From the NCBI GenBank assembly GCA_014218235.1, contig CM024763.1, forward strand, positions 80,586,244-80,650,243: a stretch of 64,000 nt of DNA, read 5' to 3'. Below are positions 1 through 12,530 of the stretch, piece after piece. A program made the position numbers and the translations under genes. Numbering within the stretch: position 1 is the first letter of the stretch; the number at the start of each line of letters is the position of its first letter. This DNA is from Colocasia esculenta. Taxonomy: Eukaryota > Streptophyta > Magnoliopsida > Alismatales > Araceae. The notes below the pieces were generated by a model. The model searched no databases. It was given only the letters and a program-made list of their open reading frames with translations, and had not been told where the DNA came from.

Positions 1-271
1 CTCTTGAGAATTCCTTTGGATGGACGGTGCACTGCATTGTGTTCAATGCGCTCCAGTTGAGGGTTCCTTTGCGAATTTGTTCCTTTGTCCAAGTGTCCTC
101 GTCAGCGGGCAGCTCATAAGGTCCTTTGCTGACGATTTTCCACAGCTCAAAATCTTGAGCTCTCAGAAAGACCTACATACGATTTTTCCAATAAGTATAA
201 TCAGTGCCATCAAAGAAGGGAGGCCTGGACACTGAGTTCCCTTCGGCCATAAACCCCCTGCTAATTTCCAT
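1..271 (-). pseudogene. Copia element A1: N-terminal gag fragment
   Basis: The reading frame begins on the minus strand at the ATG at 271-269 (a second Met lies at 250-248) and runs off the left edge of the window. It shows the typical copia Gag N-terminus with the motif SRPPFFDGTDYTYWKNRM, followed after a break by a stretch containing LRAQDFELWKIV. This is the UBN2-type Gag of plant Ty1/copia (Sirevirus-like) elements, which forms the virus-like particle in the cytoplasm. An in-frame TAG at 173-175 interrupts it. It lies just inside the LTR and primer-binding site of A1, so the rest of the element must lie to the left of the window. The family call is firm; the exact lineage is inferred. 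Confidence 0.8.
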
Positions 272-333
272 GAGATCGAATTTCCCTGATCGTGAGATCA
301 AAACTCTAAAGCAGTAAATCGGAGAAACCGAGA

Positions 334-343
334 TCTGATACCA
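334..343 (-). promoter_or_regulatory. Primer-binding site of A1
   Basis: On the minus strand the bases read TGGTATCAGA, matching the start of the 3' end complement of initiator tRNA-Met used by plant copia elements. It lies two bases inside the LTR boundary at 346. Confidence 0.8.
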
Positions 344-345
344 AT

Positions 346-1601
346 TGAAAGGTGGCGGAGTCACCTAAGATAGTAATCTAGAAGGGGGGTTGAATAGATT
401 ACTACCAGTTAGAAACACTATAACCTTCTTTTCGATCCAACACTGACTTATCGAAAACTTAAATAGATTTGTATAGAATTTGAACTATGATGTGTGTGCT
501 GATTATGAGTAGAACAATACCAATCTATCTAGCGTGTGAGTAATCAACGTGCCTACCAAACATCTACCGTGAAACGTTCAAACCACAGGACACGAAGATT
601 TATGGTGGTTCGGAGTACACAACTTATGTATCCTACGTCCACCGTCCACACACACACGTAGAACAACTGCTTATCAGCGAGTTCAAACTCTACAACACAC
701 ACACTTAGGTTGTCTGACGCAAACAAGCAATCAGAACAACAACCCACACGTGAATCAAGCACAAGGGTCGCTTGAGTCACAACCACACACACAGAGATAT
801 GAAAATTAGAACAGAGAAGAGTTCTGAGTTGAGGATCAAATCCAATATGTAAACTCTTCTATGAGTTCGTCCAGAAGACTTCAAGCTTCACGTCATTGAT
901 GAACACGTGATGAAGACGAAGCTTTAACCAAGGATGAACAGGCTTCAACTCTGCTCGTGAGATGGATCTTCCATGAACTAGATGGAGGGTTGAAGCAGAA
1001 AATACCTCCATATGTTCTATATATATGGGTGTCCAAGTATGGAGAGATGTGCTAAAAGGAAACACCCTAATATAGAACATATCCATATCTCATATATGAC
1101 TTTTCTCTTTGTCTGTCGACAGGCACTTCATAGCTGTCGACAGCTACTGTAGACTTTTGGTTTCTAGAACCATGGTGTTGCTGGAAGGCTTTATCTGTCG
1201 ACAAGCAGATTGCTGGCTGTCGACAGGCGATTTGTATTTTTCGACAGGTACATGACATTTGTCGACAGTTACTGCTCCAAATGAGCTTCCAGTAGCTTGT
1301 GTGTTCTGGATTGTTCATCTGTCGACAGGAACTTTCCTGGTTGTCAACCGGTAATGACTTGAAGTGTATTTCTTGTTCTTTTTCACTTGGTTCTTGTTGC
1401 TTGACTTGTATGCATTCACACCTACATTGAGAAACATTATAAGTCAGATATAATGAATGCATAGTAGATCAATAAAAGCATTTTATCAACATTATGTTTC
1501 TTTCATGTCTTTGTCATTGTCATCATGTTTGAACCATGTACATAACATCAATTGTCATTTCTCATCATCAAAAACATTAAAGTACATGTCATAACCCAAC
1601 A
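346..1601 (-). repeat. LTR of copia element A1
   Basis: On the minus strand the repeat begins TGTTGGGTTATG at 1601 and ends CACCTTTCA at 346, giving TG...CA ends and a length of 1256 bp. The pyrimidine-rich stretch near 376-390 (a run of G on the plus strand) is the usual feature just before the end of such LTRs. Between about 1110 and 1330 there are repeated copies of the palindrome CTGTCGACAG and near matches. The right end abuts a zinc-knuckle codon of the A2 gag, so A1 is inserted in A2, with TTTAT (1602-1606) as one copy of the likely target duplication. The partner LTR is outside the window. Confidence 0.82.
1110..1355. repeat. CTGTCGACAG palindrome cluster in A1 LTR
   Basis: The word CTGTCGACAG and variants (CTGTCGACAA, TTCGACAGG, TTGTCGACAG) occur about eight times in roughly 240 bp, at spacings of about 20 to 60 bp. 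The word is a perfect palindrome centred on CG. Palindromic LTR words are documented for maize Sireviruses; this word is different. Confidence 0.8.
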
Positions 1602-3224
1602 TTTATTGTGTGGCCTAATTTATTGCAATGAGAACAAGAATGAATGTAATCTATTTTACAGGCCTTGTTGTCTTTGTGATGTTTGTTTAGAACATTAGAA
1701 ACATTTTTCTTTTGAGAGCATTTGTTCAATACAGTGGCCTTTTTCTGAGACATCTTGGTTTCTTTCACAATTTTTGGCAATGGATATTTTTCAGAATACT
1801 TAATTTGTTTTTATTTTTTAGGAGGTTCGTATCCAAGACCTTGTTTATTGTTGCAAGATTTTGAGCCTTTTAAGCATAGAGCTAGAGATGTTTTACATTT
1901 TGTTAATTTTCTAACTGATTCTTTTAAATAAAGATTTTATTCAGTTAGAGTTTTCAATTTTTCTTCTAACTCAAATTCTTCATTGTTCTTGCTCTTTAAA
2001 TCAGAGTTACTGTTTTCTAAGAAAGTAAGGTTAATTTTTATATTCTTTAATTCTTTTAGAACACCTTTATATTTTTCATAAAGTTTATTAAAGACATCTT
2101 CTAAGTCTTCAGACTCTGACCCTGAATCAGTGCAAGAATTAAAAGATGGGTCAAAATGTACCTCATCTAGTCCTGCCATGAGGGCTAGACTTACCTGCTC
2201 TTTTTCTGAATCTTAGCTTGATGAATCTAAAGTGGAGACTTCTTCATTATCCCAAGCAACTGCCATGGCTTTCCTTTTGCATTTCTTGTGAATTTCATCA
2301 CTTATTTGCTTCTTTTTGGGTTTATCTTGTTGACAAGTTTTCTTGAGCCTTAGACAATCTGGCCTTAGATGTCCAGACTTCCTACATTAATAACATACTG
2401 GTTCCCTTTCCCTTTTGTCTTTCTCTAGATTCTTCTTGATTCATTCTTATTCTTCTTAAGGATCTTCTGAACCTTTGACAAGACATCATCAACATCACTA
2501 TCTTCAGAACCTTCATTTTCTGAACTAGAAGAAGAAGAAGAGGAAGGAGCAGCTATGACTTTAAAGCATGAGTGACATTTTACTTTAATGTGCTTATAGA
2601 TAGCCGCTCCATGTTGATTTCATATGCCATCAAAGATCCGATAAGCTTTTCTAATGACATAGTTGTTAGGTCATTAGCTTCTTCGATGGCTGTCACTTTG
2701 GGTGTCCACTGGTTTGGTAGGGATCTGAGAATTTTTCTTACCATATCACTAGTGTTGTATACCTTTCCAAGTTCTACAAGACCATTAGTTATATCAGTAA
2801 ATCTGCTATATATTTGGGTAATGGTCTCACCTGTCATCATTTGGAACTTCTCATATTGAGTGACTTGGATGTCAATCCTAGTTTCCTTCACTTTGTCTGT
2901 TTCTTCATATGTGAGCTTCAGCTTGTCCCACATTTCTTTTACAGATTTGCATGTTGAGATCTTGTTGAATTCGATTCTTGTCAAAGCACAACATATGAAG
3001 TTCTTAGCTTTGCTATTCTGAGAAAGCATCTTTTTGTCATTATCTGTCCACTCTTCTCCTGGGTTGAGAACTATCAAATCTCCTTCTTCAATGATAATCC
3101 CTAGCTGATAGTCATAACACTGAAGGAAAAACTCCATCCTTATTTTCCAATGGTTCTAATCTTCTCCATCAAACAAAGGTGGTCTGTTGACAGATTGGCC
3201 TTCAACAAATGCTTGAGCTGCCAT
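1602..3224 (-). pseudogene. Copia element A2: gag pseudogene
   Basis: The frame starts at the ATG at 3224-3222 and reads leftwards. It is homologous to the gag of element E in this window: the N-terminal motif VNRPPLFDGED, a long UBN2 region at 3137-2580 including ETRIDIQVTQYEKFQM, a first zinc knuckle near 2390, an acidic coiled-coil region at 2179-1937, and a second knuckle CSHCNKLGH at about 1625. Breaks seen are a TAG at 3156-3158, a frameshift near 2580, a stop within the first zinc knuckle (a Tyr position), a stop near 1937 and several others. The gene ends abruptly inside the second CCHC knuckle, where A1 is inserted. It cannot make a full Gag. Confidence 0.85.
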
Positions 3225-3278
3225 TGATCTTTGCTCTTTAGATCGTGAGATCTACTTGTTTGAAGAGACTTGACTTTG

Positions 3279-3329
3279 ATACCACTTGTTGGTATCAGAA
3301 GATTGGAAGAGCTTGGCTCTGATACCACT
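3279..3329 (-). promoter_or_regulatory. Primer-binding site of A2, with a partial second copy
   Basis: The minus strand of 3316-3327 reads TGGTATCAGAGC, complementary to initiator tRNA-Met and two bases inside the LTR. About 40 bp further inside, the words GATACCACTTGTTGG are repeated, so the LTR/PBS junction is partly duplicated. The inner copy also forms a perfect 7-bp inverted repeat (GATACCA / TGGTATC). Confidence 0.75.
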
Positions 3330-3925
3330 TGTTGGCCCTCTTGATATGGCAGCAAGGATAGCCTAGAGGGGGGGGGGGGGTTGAATAGGTTATCTAAAAA
3401 TACCAATAAAAATCACTACTTGAAAACTTTGGTTAGTGAATGTCGTTGTGTGCAGTAGAGAGTAGTAGTGCGGAAGCAATTTCAACAAACAATCACACAA
3501 ATGAACACAGAAAATTTATCCTGGTTCGGTACTTCTCAAATGGAAGACCTACATATAGTCACCAAGCAAATCTTGGGATTTCACTAACCAGAGTACAATC
3601 CCCCCAAGAAGATACAAACCCCCAGCTCCCCGCTGGTCCTCTTGCTTTCCGAATAAGAAGGAAACTCACTTCTATTACAGGTCAAGAAGCCACCCTCTTG
3701 AAACAAACCTCAGTGCTATTCTACTAGACTTAAGCCCCCAACTGGGTTCTGGTGACACCAACCTCAGATAGGTTCTTCCCTCAACCCAAGGGAAACATTG
3801 TGTACAGTCCCACAGCCGGACAGAATCCACCAGCACCCCGCTGGCCATCTCTTCACATAGGAATAAAAACACTGTATACAGTCCTACAGCTTGAAGACTT
3901 CAGATGGTTGCTTGCACACACACTT

Positions 3926-6900
3926 TGTAACACCCCAAAAATTTAGTGATTTAAAAATTTTAGAAATAAAGGGAAATAAATAAATTCCACATTATCGGAA
4001 TGATAAAACTTACGTACCATTATCATAAGAGAGAAAACACATCAGAAAATTTTGTAAAAATTATAAATCAACCCCAAATATTATCCTTAAGTGTTCCACA
4101 AAGAAATTCATGCAATGGAAAATCCAATTGGCATAATATACGTCACACGTGGCAAATTACCCAAATTAGGAAACCAAGTCAGAAAATTGTTAATGCGAAA
4201 AATGTCACAACTATAAATAAAATAAATATGTTGGAAAGACCTCTAACATCTTGTATTAGAGACCCGTGAATGAAATTGGGCCAATGGATTACTTTTGGCC
4301 CAAGAATAAAAAATTGGAACAAGAAATTACCCCCAAATTCGTACATGTAAATAGGTGGTGATTAGGGAGGGCAAATTAGGATTAAAATTAGTGGTAATGG
4401 CCATGAATGGCAAGCCAAATCATGGCCAACCCTGTATGACACTTTCCCATAGTGTAGCTACCTCCTTTAGGTGAGAGAATCCCAAATTTTGGAAGGTAGA
4501 AAGCAGAATTCACTGCCCCCTTTCGTAGTCTCATTAGGACATGTAAATACACCCTAAATCTATAAGAACTTGTCACTAAACTCTTAGGGAAGGTTTGGAA
4601 ATGATTTGGGGTCGTTTGGAGGCGGGCTAGGGCTTCAGAGGAGGAGGAGAAAGGCTGGGAACCGGAGCTTCATCCTCTGCTGCATCCAGAACGACGACAT
4701 CTCTTAGATCTTCATAAAGGTAGGTGTTCTCAGGCCAAGATTAAATGAAACATGTACCATCTTGTAGAGCATCGCGTCTAGGTTCATACGCACTTGATTT
4801 GCCAAATTTTCATGGAGTATACGTCGAGTTCAAGTCGTTTTCCATAAGTTGCGCATAGTTAGGGTTTTTTACGTTCTTCTTATTATGCACATGATTCGAG
4901 ACTGAATTAGGTCAAACCCTCAACATAAAAGTTCTTCTACTAGTTGTCCTGATCATCTTTCATGTTAAATATTTTGTCTAAATATCATTAGATAGAGAGA
5001 TAAAAGCATGGTAAGAGGAGCAGCTGGTTTTCCTGCGTTTTCGGGTTAAGCTAGGAATCACGTCCGGTCCAGGCGACGCGATTCCAGCGCTTGGTATCAC
5101 ATCGGCCTGGTCCGACGCGATTCAGGAAGAGGCGTCCATCAGGCACAATGCGATTCTCGCACTGACCGGTCAACAGCTGCGTGAGACTTCACGCAGCGTG
5201 GGAGTCTGTGCCCGGTCTGAACCGCGGCGGAATCCCCAGACGCGTTTCATGTCGTTTTCCTGCCCAATGTATTATTTAATGAATTTCCTTTAACGCATCA
5301 CTATACCCTGACGCGATTCAGTCTGAAAGGCAGCCTTCAAGGCCGACGCGATTCAGTTTTCTGCATAGTTTTATCTGTTTTCCTGTACCTGTGTTTTGAA
5401 AAACGTCCACTATGTTGGAAGCCATTCATAGGCCGACCCGAGACTGTTCTTTTCTGCTAATTCAGTCAGTATGTTTGGTTTTGGTCTATCAGCATGTGCA
5501 TGATGTTATATAGTATGCATGGACCTAAAAGCAATCAACCCATTGAAAAACGGTAATGATATGAATATGATTCTAATGTGTAATTGTGATTGGCCTCATG
5601 TTCATTTGATTAATTATCTTGTGATCTTACTTATTGCCAATTTGATATGATAAGAATATGTTATGAATGTGGGGATGAATACATGTTAGTGTGGACTTGT
5701 TAGTTAAGTTTCCATCTTGATTTGTATATGAGTTTCCTTAAGCTATATGCTTTCCGATGTTTCAATTATTTGTTCATATTGCATACATGTTAGGAAAGAT
5801 CCGTGACACGCCACTTACACCTTTACACGAATAGGCACACCCTTCTTAAGGAATTGAGAGCTCTCTGTCGGTCATTTTGAATCGACAAGACTAGCGATGT
5901 TTTCCTTAGGACCTCCGTAAGTCTCCGTTCTCTATGGATTCCCACATAGAGACCGAGCTGGTTGTACCATGAAGTACCCTGGAGATAGAGAAAACATGTT
6001 CCGCGTACGATCTGTCATTAGTCATCCTCATGTCAAGACATTAACGAATTATGAAACATAAGATACGTCGTTATACTGCCCATTTGTTCTCTTGAGCTAT
6101 TGTCACACCTTGACTCTATGATGATCATGTTCTTATTACATTGAGCTTATTATTGAAATTACGTGGCCATAATATGAATACGTTTGTTCGACACAATGTA
6201 GGACTTCGGTCCATTTGACCAATGCCTATGCAATAGGGGCCCTGTCTGGTCCTAGGGAAGAGCGCCCCAACGTACTTATTAACCGCGGGAGTATGGACTT
6301 GTGGTGCTTGGCATGGCACTGATACGATATGCAAGATTTGTGGGAATGTGCCTTCGTTTGATATGACATGATAAGTTTGATTTGATAAGATATGATAAGA
6401 TTTGATATGATACGTCTGTTCATGTGAATACATGATATTTGTATGGCCCATCTCTTTTGATATGATTCTACTCTTGAAATATCTGTCCATTGTATATGCA
6501 ACTCGATATTTGATTTGATATGACATCCGTTCTGTTCCTCTATTTACTTGTTAGAAAAGCATGCATTAGCATTATCATGTTCATGTGCATATCTGCCTAT
6601 TTAAAATGTTAATCATATATACTAGTGCCCGCACAATATTGAGATGTAAATCCTACTGAGCTAGTTCGGTCACCCTATCATCCTGTCCTTTTCAGGTAGT
6701 GATGAGGAGCCAGTGGAGTCCGATGGGGTAGGGCAAGAGTGATGAGCACCCGACATGGAGGAGATGAAAGTAGTAGGAATAGATATTTGAGTAGTCTATG
6801 TATTAGTGAAACATTTTCATTTGAATAAGGGACCCTTTAGTTAGTTCTTCTTATGCAAGGTTGTAACTAGTTGAATGAAATGGAATAAAGTATACTTTTG

Positions 6901-7031
6901 GTGACCATATTATAGTCTCAAATGTGTTCTTATGTTCAATTGTGACTCTGCGCTATTCAACTGTGATACGTCTATTTGTATCGTTCACACACCTCGGTAT
7001 TTATTCTGCTGCTAAATATCAAGGTGTGACA
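3926..7031 (+). mobile_element. Solo LTR B of a Ty3/gypsy (Tekay/Del-like) element
   Basis: The sequence starts TGTAACACCCC and ends AAGGTGTGACA, is 3106 bp long, and is flanked on both sides by CACTT (3921-3925 and 7032-7036). There is no gag or pol inside, so this is an LTR left by recombination between the two LTRs of one element. The long LTR and the line near 6655-6715, with a 'ctactgagc' segment and a 'ttttcagg' segment, resemble chromovirus LTRs and the LTR of element C. It is inserted in the LTR of A2. Repeated GACGCGATTC words lie at 5070-5360. Confidence 0.85.
5060..5360. repeat. GACGCGATTC word cluster in solo LTR B
   Basis: The word GACGCGATTC and close variants occur about six times within 300 bp in an otherwise AT-rich LTR. 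The matching part of LTR C (10680-10860) has GCGACGGGG-like words instead. Confidence 0.65.
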
Positions 7032-7909
7032 CACTTCTTCTTAAGCTCTAGCTCTTTCTCTTTTCTTTGAGTGTGTATGGCGTTGAGGTTTCTCACTAGA
7101 TGTACACTATTTCAGAAGGATTTTCAAGAAGGCTCTATTATCTTGTTATTCATAGCCTTCATCCTTATATGGAGGAAGAAGAGATTCGTTGACAGATGGC
7201 CGGTGGAGTTTCTGGATCCGTTGAGACTTTTCCTAGCCCTTCTTCTTCTTTTTCTTCTACTATCATTGTGCCTAACAGATGCTTGCTTGAGTCTTAACAG
7301 ATTCCTCATGTTAAAACTAGACTTCTGCAGACATTTAATGCATGGAAGAGAATGCTAGACTTCAAAAATATTGCATCAGATAGCCCATACCTTCTTATGT
7401 GCTGAGATCCATGATTTTTGCTGACAAGTAGATATGTTAAGTAAGGCCTTTGCTTTTTAGCATAATGAAGGAGTCCTTTTAGTCCTTATTTTCTACTGAC
7501 TCCTTTTCTTACCTATCCTAATAAGATAGAAGGTACACAATAGAAATATCTTAAGTCAAACAGAGAAATAATAAGTTAAACATATGAAATACATTTGAAC
7601 TTTCATTTGGGGTGCCATAGACATTTTGAAATATTAGAAAGCTAATCGATGTGAGTCATAACAACAATCAATATGAAATTATGTTTATAACACCAATCGT
7701 TATGATATAACAACAATCAATATGAAATATAATATTTGTTAAGCAATCGATATGAAATAAAAGGCAATAGATGTGTAACTTAAAGACAATCGATGTGCAT
7801 AATAACAATGGATGTTTAAATTTAAAAGACAATCGATGCAAATCAGAAGGAGTAGATGTCTATCAATATGAAACTGAGCAACAATCAATTGGTCAAGAAT
7901 ATAACGTAA

Positions 7910-8300
7910 ACGGTCGAAGTGAAGCTTCAAATGGCTAAAATATAACATAATCGGTCGAAGTGAAGCTTTAGATATGACGAAGTGTAACTTCGGATATGAT
8001 GAAGTGAGGCTTCGTATAAAACAGATTATAACGCCGTCGGTCGAAGTGAAACTCGGATATGACGAAGTGAACTTCGGATATGGTGAAGTGTAACTTCGGA
8101 TGAACAAAAAATAACGTTGTCGGTCGAAGCTAAAACATGCAGTCGGTCGAAGTGAACTTCGTATATAGCTTCAGATATGACGAAGTTGAACTTTGACTGA
8201 TCATGATCAAAAACATGCATGACGAAGTGTAGCTTCGTATTTGACGAAGTGAACTTCAGATATGACGAAGCTTGCTTCGTATATCACGAAGTAAGCTCCG
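7910..8300. repeat. Hairpin word cluster CGAAGT-N-ACTTCG in A2 LTR
   Basis: About a dozen copies of a degenerate word of the form GACGAAGTG-AACTTCGGATATG fill this stretch, with each copy holding the short inverted repeat CGAAGT/ACTTCG. In the minus orientation of A2 this lies in the first third of the LTR, the position expected for U3. Confidence 0.75.
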
Positions 8301-8474
8301 ACTGAACATGATCAAAACATGCATGACAAAGTTGAAACTCAGTGTAATTCTATAATGATAATACAAGAATATATTTTATTCATGGAAGAAACATGGTATA
8401 AAAAATATTAATGATATTAAACATGGGCTTTGTTACCACCAAAATAAAGGGTAAAATATAGGAGTAGTTCAACA

Positions 8475-8915
8475 GACCCTTCTTCTAAGGTAACAAATAA
8501 TCCTACATTCAATTAGTGGAGTGAGATCTCAAATCCTCTCATCCTCTTATTTGTGCTCTTGTCCTTCCTGATATAACATCGGAGGGTTTTTTCCTAGGAT
8601 GAGGTTTTTCCTGAGATCCCCATCTTAGGATGTAGCAACTTGGAATTTTGTAAAATCTTTATAAATAGGAAAGTTAATATCACATGTGCAATACTTCATT
8701 AGAATTAAACGAAACTCTATACGTATGAACCAAATAATATGTTATAATGATGAATAAAGAAATCGTAGTAAATTGAACATGTTAGGCCTAAAATAGTAGT
8801 AAGAGCCGGAAAACCCGATCAAGTCAAAAATTCATTATCCCCGTACATATCCCCAAAGACCATCAAATCAAGCATGATAATTGGACTCATAAGAGTGTAT
8901 TAGGCCTTGTGTGTG
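8475..8915. other. Unassigned sequence between A2 and C, possibly an old LTR fragment
   Basis: No gene is seen. From 8631 the text TGTAGCAACTTGGAATTTTG resembles the start of a Tekay-type LTR and is preceded by a weakly purine-rich line, so this may be a truncated plus-strand LTR cut off by the insertion of C. The evidence is only resemblance. Confidence 0.3.
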
Positions 8916-11900
8916 TGTCACACCCTGCCAATTTAGCAGCAGAATAAATCAGGGAGATGTCAGCAAAGTGCATAGTAGTATAAATTGCACAACAGTTGAG
9001 TGATTCAGAGCATCTAATGAACAATAATTGAAATAAACTCTTCATTTCATTGATAATTCATAAAGACTATTAAAACCACTAATTCATAACCAACACATAG
9101 GGCTCAATGATATCATTACATTGGAAAAGAAATCTAAGCAATATCTAACTAGACTTTATTATACTAGGGTAACTCCATCGATATGACACCTGGTCGCTCA
9201 TCACTCTGGTCTTGCCCCATTGGTATGTGTGATGTCATCTTCCGACTTATTTGAGACACAATAGCAAATAATGTTGGGTGAGCGATAACGCTCAGTAGGA
9301 CTTAAATCTCATAGTCAAGCATGCTTTACATGATTAATGTATTAAAGAGCAGAGTAACTAATGATAGAGAGAGTCATGTAAAGTCGAGAAAGTAATAGCA
9401 CAAGTAACATGGTTCACATAGCACATGAATCAAGTATAGCACAATGAATATGATTAAAGTCAAGTCACGATAGAAGGCGATAGCAAAACGATAACAAGTA
9501 AATGTCATTATCAAGTAATAGCATGTAACATGTATAGCAAGGAGAGAGAGAGTAGCTGGCCATATAGAGAGTAAATTGCACTTTGATTGATTTTCATCAA
9601 TTGAAATAGTATTGCACTTTGGTTATCCGTAGATAGCCGAGAGAGAACATAGCACTTTGTTTGTCAATAGACAATGAGAGAATATAGCACTTTCGTTTAA
9701 TTGTCTTAGATTAATCTTGATAGTATGACACTTGGATGTAATGTCTACACCCGAGGGCAAATCACACTTTTCGGGTGCACCTCCTAGGACCAGATCGGGC
9801 CCTTTATAATATTGCCTGGCATTGGTTATGTTTTTTAGCTTAGACAATCAATAGATGGCCAAATAGAGTGCAAAGAATAGATGAGAGTAATTGAAGAAAT
9901 AGATGAGAGTATAGAGAGAACGTGAATAGATGAGTGAATAGGGTATAGACGAGAACTACGGTCATTGCACATGAAACACGTTAAAACAGGAGATAGTAAT
10001 AGTTGCACAACATGCATGAGTGGTGCTGGCAATCTGGTAGAATTCACTAACTTTCCACTAGCCATTCTACGAACATAGTCTAGAGGTCCCACATAATATC
10101 AAGGTAAGAGAGAACAATCTAAGGCCGAATGGATCATATTGATCCCTAAGGGTATTATAGGTGTTGAGGGTACAACCAGCTCATTGACTATGAGGGAATC
10201 CATGGACAGAGGAGACTTACGGAGGCCTTGAACAAGGATTCACTAGTCCGATAGAAGGAATATCCGAAGAGAGTTTGTGTAAGTCAAGAGAAAGTGTATA
10301 TAGAAACAAGTTGCTCGACGTTCTAGAGGAATTCTAGAACAGTTGAATGTCGGTAACGGTGTTCCAAAATAACAAGAGAAATCAAAGACAAGTCTTTTAT
10401 TTAAATAGGGTCAAGATGTACATTAATGAAGTAAATTATCAGATGTATTATGGAGTATCTTAATACGATGGCAAGTCAATATGGATGGTTTCAAGTGTGT
10501 GCATGTGTTAGAGAAATCATAGATATAAAAAGGTCAAGTGTATGACTTTTATTAACATTAATACATTATCATAATTTGATGAACTATTTACTGTGTTTTC
10601 TGTATTAAAAGGATGTATAGACACTGTAATAAGACAAGAACATGAAAAATATAGGGTTTATGTATAGAACTCAAGAAGGCGACATACCCTTTAAAGGAAC
10701 GCGACGGGGTTAGTTCAGGTCACGACAGAGTCTTTAAAGGAACACGACAGGGTCCCAGGGACAGACAGAACGCGACGCAGGGACCTATCGTGTTAAGAAC
10801 ACGACTGGTTGCCATTCATGACCCCCTTGAGATCGCGACCTATCGGGCCATCGCATTCTCAGGGTTTCTGCCCGAGCCCGAAAGGGAAATAACACTTCCT
10901 TAGATTGCAGTCCATGCTTCCAAGGGTTTGACACTGGGGTATTTAAAAATAGAAAACTCAACATACACTTGATGAAAAATCATGAAACCAATTTTAAACA
11001 AAACTAGACTTGCACGTTATAAACAGTAAAGAGTAATTAGAGTCTTATCATGGTATCAACATGCTATAAACAAGTTCTTTCACAATGAACTCAGAACATG
11101 ACACAGTGATGAAAAGAGAATTAATTCAAAAAGGGTACATGATAGAAATTGGTAAAAATTATGTGTCAATAGTTTCCTTACATCTTGTAGCATGTACAGT
11201 AAAAGTCTTATGGCACGAGATCAAGTGTTGAGAGAGATTTAAGATGAACATGATGGGTTGGGTACATGTTCTTAACAGAACTCCAAACATGAAATTGACA
11301 TGATAGGGGTGATAGAAATTGGGAAAAGAGAGGACTTTTGTTTCTGACATCAAGAACAATCTACAGATGAATTTAATTTAATTTAGCTTGTGAGATTGCC
11401 TACCTTTGGACGATGTAAACTCCTAGGGTTAAGAACGAGAAGAACAGGCCTTGTAATTCTTCTAGCAGCCTTCTCCCCACGATTCCCTCCTCCTTTGGCC
11501 TCTTCTCCACGTCCAAGAAGTCTCAGTAGAGCAATAGGGTCGGCCATGAAGGGTTTGGGGGTGTATTTATGCATCTAGCATGCTTATTTCCTAATACAAC
11601 TCTAACTTCCCTTTAACTATGAATTTCCATGTTAATCCAACCTTCCTAGATTTAACACTCGTAATTGGGTTAGGATGAGACTCTAAATTCATGGCTAGCT
11701 AGTTAGGGTAGGGTTAGGAGTCCATTTTAGATTTATATGAGTTATAATAGTGATTTACTTGCCCCTTTTTAATTAGGAAATAATAGAGTTATGAATTTTA
11801 TAGTATTTTCTTTTTCTATTTTTTAAAACTCCTATTTTGGCCCAGTAACTTTTATATGAATTATTTATTAAAGCCCATTACTTATTTTTGCTTAATGGGT

Positions 11901-12059
11901 TTTAATTTATGAGGATTTTCTTTTAGAAATTAATCGGTATTGTTCATTCAATAGTATTCTTGTTATTCCATTATTTTAAATTTGTATTTCCAATCCAATA
12001 TATTTATTTTTATTACATATATTTTTATTTTTTTGTTTTTAAATTTCTGGGGTATTACA
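8916..12059 (-). repeat. LTR of gypsy element C
   Basis: On the minus strand it begins TGTAATACCCC at 12059 and ends AGGGTGTGACA at 8916, a length of 3144 bp. It is related to solo LTR B: both have the 'ttagcagcagaataaa' line at the 3' end (minus reading), the GATGAGCG/GATGAGCAC line, and similar length. The purine tract next to 12060 shows that element C continues to the right, so this is its 3' LTR. No gene is supported inside it. Confidence 0.8.
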
Positions 12060-12075
12060 TCCTCCCCCTCTTAAA
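12060..12075 (-). promoter_or_regulatory. Polypurine tract of element C
   Basis: The minus strand reads AAGAGGGGGAGGA immediately before the LTR, the expected plus-strand primer position for a gypsy element. Confidence 0.75.
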
Positions 12076-12530
12076 AAGAATTTGGTCCATCAAATTCCAT
12101 GACTCCTTCGATTAAATATGAATCGACATTCTATGCTAAAAGGTATTGATCAGGATGAGTTTAGAGTTACCTTCCATGGTTCCCACATCATCATTTGGAA
12201 TGAGTTGTGCCCAAGCTTCTTGATGTTTTGATTCTCCATGACGTTCGTCCTCCATCCGTGGGCATTTTCCAATCATATGGTTTGGGCTGCCACATTGAAA
12301 GTATTTTCCTAGACTTTTCCAGCAATCTTTCGGCATGTGGCTTGCCTTATTGTAGTGATCTTCGTGACCATGGGCTAATCGCCTGCCATTCTTCTTATTC
12401 CTTATTTTACGTTTACCTCCTTCTGGAAGCTTCATAGGGTTGAGATCTTTTATGCTAGTGGGTGTTTTCTTTAAGAGAGGGAAATCTCGCATATGATGTC
12501 CCAAATCGCCACAATGTAGGCATGCACTAG
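12076..12530 (-). pseudogene. Gypsy element C: gag zinc-knuckle remnant
   Basis: Reading leftwards from 12530 there is a frame with decayed zinc knuckles: CLHCGDLGHHMRDF (last Cys replaced by Phe), a second one reduced to HMPKDC, and YFQCGSPNHMIGKC (first Cys replaced by Tyr). This is the C-terminal part of a plant gypsy Gag. It lies directly beside the polypurine tract with no protease, RT or integrase between, so the pol region has been lost by deletion. The right side is cut by element G at 12531. It is not functional. Confidence 0.65.

Larger units (their letters stand above)
3330..8474 (-). repeat. LTR of copia element A2, split by solo LTR B
   Basis: On the minus strand the LTR starts TGTTGAACTACTCC at 8474 and ends GAGGGCCAACA at 3330. 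After removing B and one copy of its CACTT duplication, the LTR is about 2034 bp, close to the LTR of element E (about 2.18 kb). Both share the layout of an AT-rich start with a 'TTTTGGTGGTAACAAA'-like line and an end with a long C tract (3367-3380 on the plus strand is a G run). The sequence flanking at 8475-8479 is GACCC. Coding potential inside it is not supported. Confidence 0.75.

Noticed and set aside
6125..6526. 133-codon minus-strand frame in solo LTR B
   Set aside because: Generated by repeated GATATGATA text (His/Ser/Tyr repeats).
7071..7358. 95-codon frame in the A2 LTR
   Set aside because: Lies in an LTR and has no domain; Leu-rich by chance.
8631..8915. Second LTR start with a Tekay-like TGTAGCAACTTGG
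   Set aside because: Only resemblance; no partner end or target duplication was found, so it is kept as unassigned.
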